From NCBI RefSeq assembly GCF_003259365.1, contig NZ_QLLY01000001.1, positions 558,001 through 622,000 on the forward strand: DNA of 64,000 nt, read 5' to 3'. The notes below the pieces were generated by a model, which saw nothing but the letters and a program-made list of their open reading frames with translations, made no database searches and had not been told where the DNA came from. The position numbers and the translations under genes were made by a program. This DNA is from Streptomyces sp. PsTaAH-137. GTDB lineage: Bacteria > Actinomycetota > Actinomycetes > Streptomycetales > Streptomycetaceae. Every line of letters starts with the position of its first letter. The stretch's first letter is position 1. This document shows positions 45,336 to 52,911 of the stretch, piece after piece.

Positions 45336-46216
45336 GCGACATCGGCTACCTCGCCGCCTTCCTCGGCGGACTGCTCGCCCTGCTCAGCCCGTGCAGCGCG
45401 CTGCTGCTGCCCGCCTTCTTCGCCTACTCCATCGACAGCCCCACCCGCCTCGTCGCCCGCACCGGCATCTTCTATCTCGGGCTCGCCACCACGCTCGTAC
45501 CGCTGGGGGCCGCGGGCTCCTACGCGGGACGGTTCTTCTACGGCAACCGGGACCTGCTCGTCTCGGCCGGCGGCTGGCTGATCATCGCGCTCGGGGTGCT
45601 CCAGATCGCCGGGCGCGGTTTCGCCTCGCGCCGGATGAGCGAACTGTCCGGCCGCATCCGGCCGACCGGCGCCCTGTCCACGTACGCGCTCGGCGCCGTC
45701 TACGGCCTCGCCGGATTCTGCGCGGGCCCGATCCTCGGCAGCGTCCTGACGGTGGCCGCGCTCGGCGGGCACCCGGTGTACGGCGGACTGCTGCTCGCCG
45801 TCTACGCGCTCGGCATGGCGGTACCGCTGTTCCTGCTCGCACTGCTGTGGCAGCGCTGGGACCTGGGCCGACGGCGCCTGCTGCGCGGGCGGCCGGTCCG
45901 GCTCGGCCGCTTCGAGACGCACAGCACCACCCTCGCCTCGGGCCTGTTCTTCATCGCCCTCGGCACCCTCTTCCTCGTCTTCGACGGGACGACCGCGCTG
46001 CCCGGACTGCTCGACGTGGACGGCTCGTTCGCCGCCGAGCAGTGGGCCCGCGAGGTCGGCGCCCGTGTCCCCGACGGGGTGCTGCTCGCGGGCGTCGTGG
46101 CCCTGGTGGGGGTCGTCCTCGTCGTACGGGCGTGGGGGCGGGGCCGGCCGACGGCAGCCGTACCCGACGAGAACCCCGTGGACCCCGTGAACCCCGCGAA
46201 CTCAGCGGGAAACTGA
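45332..46216 (+). CDS. CcdA/DsbD-type cytochrome c biogenesis / thiol electron-transfer membrane protein
   Basis: A 294-residue membrane protein of the CcdA family, which carries reducing equivalents from cytoplasmic thioredoxin across the membrane. The two conserved cysteines sit in the pseudo-repeated segments LLALLSPCSALLLPAF and YGLAGFCAGPILGSVL. About six core helices are followed by a C-terminal helix (GVVALVGVVLVVRAWG) and a hydrophilic tail. GTG 45332 overlaps the DsbA-like gene stop, so translation is coupled. The partner is almost certainly the CGYC protein upstream. Whether the pair serves cytochrome c assembly or general disulfide reduction is open. A 12-bp hairpin follows. Confidence 0.88.
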   Translation: MSDIGYLAAFLGGLLALLSPCSALLLPAFFAYSIDSPTRLVARTGIFYLGLATTLVPLGAAGSYAGRFFYGNRDLLVSAGGWLIIALGVLQIAGRGFASRRMSELSGRIRPTGALSTYALGAVYGLAGFCAGPILGSVLTVAALGGHPVYGGLLLAVYALGMAVPLFLLALLWQRWDLGRRRLLRGRPVRLGRFETHSTTLASGLFFIALGTLFLVFDGTTALPGLLDVDGSFAAEQWAREVGARVPDGVLLAGVVALVGVVLVVRAWGRGRPTAAVPDENPVDPVNPANSAGN

Positions 46217-46254
46217 ACACGAGGTCCGTCCCGCGCGTATCTTCCCGTGTCACC

Positions 46255-46283
46255 ATCCGGCTCGCCGTCCGGGCGAGCCGGAT
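46255..46283 (+). terminator. hairpin after the CcdA-like gene
   Basis: A perfect 12-bp stem (ATCCGGCTCGCC and complement) with a 5-nt loop lies 39 bp after the stop and 21 bp before the next start codon. Confidence 0.65.
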
Positions 46284-46303
46284 CCGGTCTCCGGGAGGCT
46301 TGC

Positions 46304-47083
46304 TTGCGTCGCGTCAACGGCACCGCCCTCATCCTCGCCGCCCTGGTCGCCACCGTCGGTGCCCTGGCGTTCCCGATCTGGTCGTACGCCAGCCGGTCGG
46401 GAACCGGGCAGGCGAACCTGAACGCCGCGACCGTGGCCACCCAGTGGGGCCCGCTGTCGGCGAGCGACCGGGACTTCGTCGTGCGCGTCAGACTCGCCGG
46501 GCTGTGGGAGATCCCGGCGGGCCAACAGGCCATGGAGCGCGCGCCGACGAAGGCGATCAGGGACGCGGGCGACCATCTCGTCGTCGGCCACACCGACCTC
46601 GACCAGCGGGTGCGCTCCGTGGCCGCGAAGCTGGGCGTGGAGCTTCCCAACCAGCCCAACGCGCAGCAGCAGGGCTGGCTGAACGAGCTGACGGCGGCGA
46701 GCGGCAAGGACTATGAGCGGAAGTTCGCCAATCTGCTGCGGGACGCGCACGGAAAGGTCTTCGCGCTGCTGGCGCAGATCCGCCACACGACCCGTAACTC
46801 ACTGGTGCGGGAACTGGCCACCGATGCCAACCAGACCGTTCTCGACCACATCACCATGCTGGAGAACACCGGTGACGTGGACTTCGACGCGATCGCCAAC
46901 GAGGCGGCGAACGGCGCGAGTGCCAGCCCGACCGGCCCGCCCCCGCCGAACGGGCAGGCGCCGGACACGCCGGAACCCGCCCTGCCCACCGGCTCCCCGG
47001 ACGCGACCTCGCGCCCGTCGGCGGAGTCGACCGCGGACGAGGGCCGCACGATCAACACCGACCGCCCCGCCCCCACCTCCTGA
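46304..47083 (+). CDS. secreted or membrane-anchored DUF4142 protein
   Basis: A 259-residue protein with a signal or anchor segment (GTALILAALVATVGALAFP) followed by a helical DUF4142 domain: LSASDRDFVVRVRLAGLWEI, GQQAMERAPTKAIRDAGDHL and LVRELATDANQTVLDHITML. This ferritin-like helical domain of unknown function is widespread in secreted bacterial proteins. The last 75 residues are a Pro/Thr/Ser/Ala-rich tail, probably extended. The start is a TTG at 46304, supported by GGGAGG 5 bp upstream; the GTG at 46247 lacks a ribosome site and overlaps the hairpin. It follows the redox genes but is separated by the hairpin. Confidence 0.78.
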   Translation: MRRVNGTALILAALVATVGALAFPIWSYASRSGTGQANLNAATVATQWGPLSASDRDFVVRVRLAGLWEIPAGQQAMERAPTKAIRDAGDHLVVGHTDLDQRVRSVAAKLGVELPNQPNAQQQGWLNELTAASGKDYERKFANLLRDAHGKVFALLAQIRHTTRNSLVRELATDANQTVLDHITMLENTGDVDFDAIANEAANGASASPTGPPPPNGQAPDTPEPALPTGSPDATSRPSAESTADEGRTINTDRPAPTS

Positions 47084-47438
47084 CCCGTGCGTTCCGGGCC
47101 GAAGGGCGGCCGGAGTCAAATTCGGTCGCGCGGGAACGGACCGGCATGGCTGAATGAACACCTGGCGGCCCCCGAGGGGACGACAGATTCCAGCCCCATC
47201 GAGCGGACCCCCGCTCATTTGGTTAGTCTGTAGCCGGACGGTTACCGCACGTGGGTCCCACCCGTACCCATGGTTCCGTCCGGGGAGAGGCCGGTCACCA
47301 CGGCCGATCCCACCAGCGCAACCGGCGCCACCGCGCCCGAACTGGCCCTCTACTCACACCCGATCGGGCGTCCGGTGTCCTGCGAGACGCTGGGCCGGTA
47401 CCGCCGGAGCGGGTTACCCGACACACAAGGAGTGCGCG
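47084..47438 (+). promoter_or_regulatory. 355-bp gap: promoter and leader region of a 57-aa gene
   Basis: No convincing gene lies here. A TAGTCT hexamer at 47224-47229 is a good Streptomyces -10 candidate with a weak -35, which would give a transcript with a leader of about 200 nt before the 57-aa gene. A short perfect repeat GTGGG-T-CCCAC sits near 47250. A frame open from 47270 across the leader includes a TTA codon but shows weaker codon bias and no ribosome site. Confidence 0.45.
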
Positions 47439-47612
47439 GTGACACCAGAGCAGACGAATCGCGAACAACGCCCGAAGGATCGCACGGAGCGCGCCGGCCG
47501 CAGGCCGGAGAAGCTCGGCAGCCTGGATGTCTGGGCCCGCTCGGCGCCCATTCGGCTGGCCGGCTACGAGGACGACCTCGCCGAGCCGCACATCCTGCCC
47601 AGCGTCGACTGA
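47439..47612 (+). CDS. 57-aa conserved-looking small protein, unknown
   Basis: A short gene starting at GTG 47439, with AAGGAG 6 bp upstream (one of the best ribosome sites in the window) and ending before a 15-bp hairpin. The first half is highly charged (TPEQTNREQRPKDRTERAGR). The second half is mixed: SLDVWARSAPIRLAGYEDD, ending in an acidic, proline-containing tail. There is no membrane segment, signal peptide or cysteine. The leader-plus-core look recalls peptide precursors, but no modifying enzyme is adjacent, so a small regulatory or structural protein is equally likely. It forms its own transcription unit with an upstream -10-like site. No family was recognised. Confidence 0.65.
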   Translation: MTPEQTNREQRPKDRTERAGRRPEKLGSLDVWARSAPIRLAGYEDDLAEPHILPSVD

Positions 47613-47641
47613 ACTTCGGGGTAGCGCCGCCCTGAGCCCGT

Positions 47642-47675
47642 CGCCCGCACTCCTCGATGACGAGGGGTGCGGGCG
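47642..47675 (+). terminator. terminator after the 57-aa gene
   Basis: A 15-bp stem with one G-U pair (CGCCCGCACTCCTCG) and a 4-nt loop ATGA lies 29 bp past the stop. Confidence 0.75.
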
Positions 47676-47828
47676 CACGGGTTTCCGGGGCGTTCCCGTG
47701 CCATGCGGTTCCGGGCTATTCATCGGAGGGCTTACGAGGGTCCCCCAGGAGGGCCCCCACGAATGTCCAAGTAGTCAGGGACTCTGATCCCTTGACACGT
47801 TCATGCAGAGCTTGAAGCATCCGATGTC

Positions 47829-49715
47829 ATGACCGAATCGAGTGCGCTCAACCCGTTGCGGCGGCGCGGACACCGGCTCGTCGGGGCCGTCGCGGCGCTG
47901 CTGCTGCTCGTCGCGCCCGCCCCGCTGGCCCGGGCCGCCGACCAGCCGGCCGAGGCCCCCGCCACCGTGCCCGCCCTCGCCGACTGGACGCCGGGGGAGG
48001 GGACTTACACCTTCGCGGACGGCAGCCGTCTCGTCGCCTCCGATGCCGCGTCCCGGCGTGTGGCCCACACCCTCGCCGACGATCTGCGGGCCTCGGGCCA
48101 CGGCGCCGTGCCGGTGGTCGGCGGCCCCTCCCGCACCGGTGACATCGTTGTCGACATCGCGTCCGGCGAGCGGGACCGGCTGGGCGGTGAGGGCTACGAG
48201 CTGACCGCCGGGACGCGGCTGCGGATCACGGGCGCCGCCGAGACCGGCGCCTTCTACGGCACCCGCACCCTCCTCCAGCTCCTCGCCCAAGGGGACCGGA
48301 TCCCCGCGGGACACACCGTCGACGTGCCGCGCTACCGGGAGCGCGGCGTCGGCGTCTGCGCCTGCTGCGTGCACATCTCCACCGACTGGCTGGAGAACCT
48401 GGTCCGCGACATGGCGTACCACAAGCTCAACCAGCTCCTCCTCGAACTCAAGGTGAAGAGCGACGCCCACCCCGAGGCCAACTCCTGGGGCTACTACACC
48501 AGGAGCGAGATCCGCCGGCTCGTCGCGCTCGGCGAGAAGTACCACGTGACGATCGTCCCGGAGATCAACTCGCCCGGACACATCGACCCGTGGATCGAGA
48601 GCCGCCCCGACCTGCAACTCGTCGACGCGGACGGCCAGGCGCAGCCCTCGCGGCTCGACATCACCGCGCCCGAGGCGTTCGACTACTACACGAGCCTCAT
48701 CGACGAGTACAGCGAAGTGTTCCCGGCCAAGTGGTGGCACATGGGCGCCGACGAATACATGCTGGGCTCCGACTTCGCCAAGTACCCGCACGTCCTGGAG
48801 TACGCGCGGGCGAAGTACGGGCAGGACGCGACGCCCCAGGACGCCTTCATCGACTTCGTCAACCGGGTCGAGGCGTACGCGGCGAGCAAGGGCAAGCGGC
48901 TGCGCATCTGGAACGACGGGCTGACCGGCGACAACACTGTGCCCGTCACGCCCGGTACGACGGTCGAGCACTGGCTCGGGGTGAAGGTGAAGCCCAGCCG
49001 GCTCATCGCCCAGGGCTACCCCGTGATGAACGCCGCCTACTCCCTCTACCTCGTCCGCGGCGGCTTCCACAGCGACACGGAGAAGCTGTACGACGAGCAG
49101 TGGGACCCGCGCAGCTTCGAGGGCGAGAAGCTCACCTCCAGCAAGGGCGTCACCGGCGCCAAGATCAGCCTGTGGCCGGACTACGCCGCCGCCGAGACCG
49201 AGAACCAGGTCGCGGAGACGACTGAGCTGCCCCTCGCGCACATCGCCCAGGCCACCTGGGGCGCACCGCACCCCGACGCCACCTACGCCGCCTTCACCGC
49301 GCGGGCCGGAGCCGTCACCCACGCCCCCGGACGGCGCGACCTCACCCGCGTACCGGTCGCCGACGGCGCCTACACGTTCACCGACACCCGGCACCGCGCC
49401 GGGGTCCGGGACCTGAAGGTCACCCGCACCGCCGACGGCTACGTCACCCTGACCGACGCGGCCGGCGCCTGCCTGGAGACGCGCAGCGGCAAGCTCACCC
49501 ACAACCTGCCGCTCGAAGCGGGCTCCGCCGTCACCCGGGAGACCTGCGACGCCGAGAACACCCTCCAGCGCTGGCGGCTCACCACGACCTCCGGCGGCTA
49601 CCGGCTCACCAACGCCCTCACCCAGATGCCCGTCCATGTCACGGCGGACGGCTCGCTCGTCCAGTACCCGGCCGATCAACAGACACCGGCCGTCTGGAAG
49701 TTGACCCGCTCCTGA
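47829..49715 (+). CDS. secreted GH20 beta-N-acetylhexosaminidase-type enzyme
   Basis: A 628-residue secreted glycosidase of family GH20, which removes beta-linked N-acetylhexosamine (or lacto-N-biose) by substrate assistance. The signal peptide region is LVGAVAALLLLVAPAPLARA. An alpha/beta GH20b domain follows, with GTRTLLQLLAQGDRIPAGHT. The barrel contains VPEINSPGHIDPW and the catalytic pair D308-E309 in WWHMGADEY. The last 90 residues, with CLETRSGKL and ENTLQRWRLTT, look like a degenerate ricin-type binding module. Start at ATG 47829; no strong ribosome site is visible, and TTGACA at 47792 is close, so transcription may begin near the start codon. An alpha-L-fucosidase follows 26 bp later, which suggests breakdown of fucosylated glycoconjugates. 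Confidence 0.88.
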   Translation: MTESSALNPLRRRGHRLVGAVAALLLLVAPAPLARAADQPAEAPATVPALADWTPGEGTYTFADGSRLVASDAASRRVAHTLADDLRASGHGAVPVVGGPSRTGDIVVDIASGERDRLGGEGYELTAGTRLRITGAAETGAFYGTRTLLQLLAQGDRIPAGHTVDVPRYRERGVGVCACCVHISTDWLENLVRDMAYHKLNQLLLELKVKSDAHPEANSWGYYTRSEIRRLVALGEKYHVTIVPEINSPGHIDPWIESRPDLQLVDADGQAQPSRLDITAPEAFDYYTSLIDEYSEVFPAKWWHMGADEYMLGSDFAKYPHVLEYARAKYGQDATPQDAFIDFVNRVEAYAASKGKRLRIWNDGLTGDNTVPVTPGTTVEHWLGVKVKPSRLIAQGYPVMNAAYSLYLVRGGFHSDTEKLYDEQWDPRSFEGEKLTSSKGVTGAKISLWPDYAAAETENQVAETTELPLAHIAQATWGAPHPDATYAAFTARAGAVTHAPGRRDLTRVPVADGAYTFTDTRHRAGVRDLKVTRTADGYVTLTDAAGACLETRSGKLTHNLPLEAGSAVTRETCDAENTLQRWRLTTTSGGYRLTNALTQMPVHVTADGSLVQYPADQQTPAVWKLTRS

Positions 49716-49741
49716 CCCGACCGAAAGGACCCTCGAGGCCC

Positions 49742-51292
49742 ATGGCTCACAGCAGACGGCACTTCCTCCTCGCCGCCACCTCCACGGCGGTCGTCGCCAC
49801 CACCGGCCTGCCCGCGACCGCCGCACCGGCCGCCGCCGAACCCCGTTTCCGGATCCCCGTCGGCCCCGACGACACCCCCGCGGAACTCATCGCCAAGGCC
49901 GCGCGCGTGCGGCCGACCGAGCGTCAAGTCGCCTGGCAGGCACTGGAGAAGACCGCCTTCCTCCACTTCGGCGTCAACACCTTCACCGGCCTCGAATGGG
50001 GCACCGGCGACGAGGACCCGGACGTCTTCCGGCCCACCGGCCTCGACACCGACCAGTGGGCGCGCGCCCTGCGCGACGGCGGGTTCAAGCTCGCCATTCT
50101 CACCGTCAAGCACCACGACGGCTTCGTCCTCTACCCCTCGCGGTACACCAAACACAGTGTACTGAGCAGCAGTTGGCGCGACGGGCAGGGCGACGTCCTG
50201 CGCTCCTTCGCCGACTCGATGCGCGCGCACGGCATCAAGGTCGGCGTCTACATCTCGCCCGCCGACGAGAACCAGTACCTCGACGGCGTCTACGCCAACG
50301 GCAGCGCCCGCACCACCCGCACGATCCCCACCCTCGTCGACGGCGACGACCGCACTGGCCATGACCTGCCCGCGTACGATCTCGACGCCACCGACTACGG
50401 CGCCCACATGCTCAACCAGCTCTACGAGGTCCTCACCGAGTACGGACCGGTCGACGAGGTGTGGTTCGACGGCGCGCAGGGCCGCATCCCGCCGGACAAG
50501 GTCGAGACGTACGACTGGGACAGCTGGTACGCCCTCGTGCGCGCCCTCGCCCCGGACGCGTCCATCGCCGTGTCCGGGCCCGACGTCCGCTGGGTCGGCA
50601 ACGAGGACGGCATGGCCCGCGAGAACGAGTGGAGCGTCATCGCCGTCAAGGAGAGCGGCAACGGCAGGTACGACCGTGTCCTGCCGTACGACTCCGCCGA
50701 CGAGGGCAGCCGCGACGCCCTGCTGACGGCCCAGCCGGACGCCGCCGCGCTCCAGTGGTGGCCGGCCGAGTGCGATGTGTCGATCCGGCCCGGCTGGTTC
50801 TACCACGCCGACCAACAGCCCAAGTCCGTCGACGAGTTGACCGACATCTGGTACCGGTCCGTGGGGCGCGGCGCCGTGCTGCTGCTCAACGTCCCGCCGG
50901 ACACCGACGGGCTGCTGCCCGCCGCCGACGTCGCCCGCCTCAAGGAGTTCCGGGAGCGCACCGACCGGGAGCTGCCCGAGGACCTGGCGCGCGGCGCCCG
51001 GGTCACGGCCGGGCGGGACGGCGGCCGCACCGTCGATCTCGGCGCGCCGCGCGCGGTCGACCGGATCCGGATCGCCGAGGACATCCGGCACGGCCAGCAG
51101 ATCGAGCACTTCGTGGTCGAGGCGTGGGCCGACGGCGCCTGGACCACCGCCGCCGAACTCGGCACCGTCGGCGCGGCCCGCATCATCGCGCTGCCCGCCC
51201 CGGTCACGGCCCGCCGCTGGCGGCTGCGGGTGCCGCAGGCCCGGTCGACGGTGCACCTCAAGGAGTTCGGTCTGTACAGGTCACGGGCGTGA
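49742..51292 (+). CDS. secreted alpha-L-fucosidase, GH29
   Basis: Releases L-fucose from glycans through a retaining mechanism. The 516-residue protein has a Tat-like signal (HSRRHFLLAATSTAVVA). The barrel contains FLHFGVNTFTGLEWG, LAILTVKHHDGFVLYPSRYT and the nucleophile D243 in DEVWFDGAQGR, all typical GH29. WYRSVGRGAVLLLNVPPDTD ends the barrel, followed by a C-terminal beta domain of about 110 residues like F5/8-type modules. Start at ATG 49742. It follows GH20 by 26 bp, so both are probably co-transcribed. The L-fuconate pathway genes at 61.9 kb would use the released fucose once imported. Confidence 0.92.
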   Translation: MAHSRRHFLLAATSTAVVATTGLPATAAPAAAEPRFRIPVGPDDTPAELIAKAARVRPTERQVAWQALEKTAFLHFGVNTFTGLEWGTGDEDPDVFRPTGLDTDQWARALRDGGFKLAILTVKHHDGFVLYPSRYTKHSVLSSSWRDGQGDVLRSFADSMRAHGIKVGVYISPADENQYLDGVYANGSARTTRTIPTLVDGDDRTGHDLPAYDLDATDYGAHMLNQLYEVLTEYGPVDEVWFDGAQGRIPPDKVETYDWDSWYALVRALAPDASIAVSGPDVRWVGNEDGMARENEWSVIAVKESGNGRYDRVLPYDSADEGSRDALLTAQPDAAALQWWPAECDVSIRPGWFYHADQQPKSVDELTDIWYRSVGRGAVLLLNVPPDTDGLLPAADVARLKEFRERTDRELPEDLARGARVTAGRDGGRTVDLGAPRAVDRIRIAEDIRHGQQIEHFVVEAWADGAWTTAAELGTVGAARIIALPAPVTARRWRLRVPQARSTVHLKEFGLYRSRA

Positions 51293-51413
51293 GAAGGCGG
51301 CGGGGCCCGGGTGCGGGTCCCGCCCCTCGGCCGCCCTGTTCCGGTGCCGGGGCGGCGTGCGAGGATCGGCGGCAGGCGAACACGAACATCTGTGCCTGTA
51401 CCGGGAGAGAGCT

Positions 51414-52400
51414 TTGAGCGCGCACGACCCTTCTGCGACCCGCGACGGAGACAAGACCGGGGCCCGCGCGTGCTGCGCCGCACCGCGCGGCGCCGCGGCC
51501 CCCGCGCAGGCGCTGCCGACCCTGACGGTCCCGGCCCGCGCCAAGGCCCCGGGCAAGGGCATGGTCACGCTCCCCGGCGGCACCTTCCGGATGGGCAACG
51601 AGGACGAGCACGCCAACCCCGGCGACGGCGAGGGACCGGTCCGCGAGGTCACCGTCTCCGCGTTCCGCATCGACGAACACGCCGTCACCAACGCCCAGTT
51701 CGCCACCTTCGTCAAGGAGACCGGATACGTCACGGCCGCCGAGCGGTTCGGCTGGTCGTACGTGTTCGCGGGCTTCCTCACCCCCCAGCAGGTGCGCGCC
51801 ACCCCGGCACCGGCCGCGACGCCCTGGTGGCGCGGCGTCGAAGGCGCCACCTGGCGCGCGCCCGAGGGACCGGGCACCGGCATCGGGGACCGGACCCGGC
51901 ACCCCGTCGTCCACATCAGCTGGGACGACGCGCACGCCTACGCCCAGTGGGCGGGCAAGCGGCTGCCCACCGAGGCCGAGTGGGAGTACGCGGCCCGCGG
52001 CGGCCTCGACCGGGCCCGCTACCCGTGGGGCGACGAGCTGACCCCGCGCGGCCGCTGGCGCTGCAACATCTGGCAGGGCGACTTCCCCCGGGTGAACACC
52101 GGCGACGACGGCCACCTCGGCACCGCCCCCGTCGACGCCTACCGCCCCAACGCCTACGGCCTGCACAACATGGTGGGCAACGTATGGGAATGGGTGGCCG
52201 ACCGCTTCACGGCCACCCACACCGCGACCCCGGCAACCGACCCGCGAGGCCCCGAGGAGGGCGAGAACCGGGTGATGCGCGGCGGCTCGTACATGTGCCA
52301 CGACTCCTACTGCAACCGCTACCGCGTGGCGGCCCGCACCAGCAACACCCCGGACTCCAGCAGCGGGAACTGCGGGTTCCGGTGTGCCGCCGATGTCTGA
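51414..52400 (+). CDS. formylglycine-generating enzyme (SUMF1/FGE family)
   Basis: Copper-dependent oxidase that converts a Cys in the CxPxR motif of type I sulfatases to formylglycine. The 328-residue protein has GTFRMGNEDEHANPGDGEGP, HISWDDAHAYAQWAGKRLPT, TEAEWEYAARGGL and NMVGNVWEWVADRF. The catalytic pair C295/C300 lies in GGSYMCHDSYCNRYRVAART, equivalent to C272/C277 of the S. coelicolor enzyme, followed by SNTPDSSSGN. The start is a TTG at 51414 with GGGAGAG upstream; the first 65 residues before GKGMVTLPGG are Ala/Cys/Pro-rich and may be a tail. No sulfatase gene is in the window, so its clients are elsewhere. The next gene overlaps its stop. Confidence 0.9.
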   Translation: MSAHDPSATRDGDKTGARACCAAPRGAAAPAQALPTLTVPARAKAPGKGMVTLPGGTFRMGNEDEHANPGDGEGPVREVTVSAFRIDEHAVTNAQFATFVKETGYVTAAERFGWSYVFAGFLTPQQVRATPAPAATPWWRGVEGATWRAPEGPGTGIGDRTRHPVVHISWDDAHAYAQWAGKRLPTEAEWEYAARGGLDRARYPWGDELTPRGRWRCNIWQGDFPRVNTGDDGHLGTAPVDAYRPNAYGLHNMVGNVWEWVADRFTATHTATPATDPRGPEEGENRVMRGGSYMCHDSYCNRYRVAARTSNTPDSSSGNCGFRCAADV

Positions 52401-52911
52401 CCCGCGATGGACGGAGCTGCCCGCCTCCGTCCGCGACGCGACCGACGCGCACGTCCTGGCCGACGCCCTCTTGCCCGCGGCACTCGTCCTCGTAAGGCAC
52501 GGCCTGAACCTGCGCGACGCCCAGCTCACCGTGCACGAACGGTACGAACACCTGCGTGACCGGGTGGCACGGCGGCCCGAACCACCGCTCGGGGTGGACG
52601 AACTGGCGGCCCGTGCCGCGGACGCACCCGGGCCGGTCGTGCGGATCGCAGCGGAGTGGGACGGCGACACGGTGCACGACTGGTTCGTCGACCTGATCGC
52701 CGTCACGTCCACGGGACACCACTCCCTCACGACCGTCACATGGGGCGCGGCCCATCGGCGCCTGACGGAGGCCGAGGCGGGTTCGGCGCATCCGGTGGCC
52801 GTGCTCGCCGCGCGGCTCGGCAGCGAACTCGCCGCCCGGCTCGGGGTTCCGTTCCGCTTCGACAGCCCCGATGAACCGGGCGGCGCCGCGCCTCAGCCGA
52901 ACACCCGCTGA
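52393..52911 (+). CDS. unknown protein coupled to the FGE gene
   Basis: A 172-residue protein whose ATG (52393) overlaps the FGE stop by 8 bp, so translation is coupled. It is acidic, lacks signal or membrane segments and shows helices such as RDATDAHVLADALLPAALVL and WGAAHRRLTEAEAGSAHPVA. No known domain was recognised. The tight link suggests a partner or accessory of FGE, or a small enzyme using the same cofactor state; neither is shown. Its 3' end overlaps the convergent amidohydrolase gene by 19 bp. Confidence 0.7.
   Translation: MSDPRWTELPASVRDATDAHVLADALLPAALVLVRHGLNLRDAQLTVHERYEHLRDRVARRPEPPLGVDELAARAADAPGPVVRIAAEWDGDTVHDWFVDLIAVTSTGHHSLTTVTWGAAHRRLTEAEAGSAHPVAVLAARLGSELAARLGVPFRFDSPDEPGGAAPQPNTR

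Noticed and set aside
47270..47635. A 121-residue frame with a TTA codon over the leader and the 57-aa gene
   Set aside because: Codon bias is weaker, no ribosome site precedes it, and it overlaps the 57-aa gene in another frame that has far better start signals.
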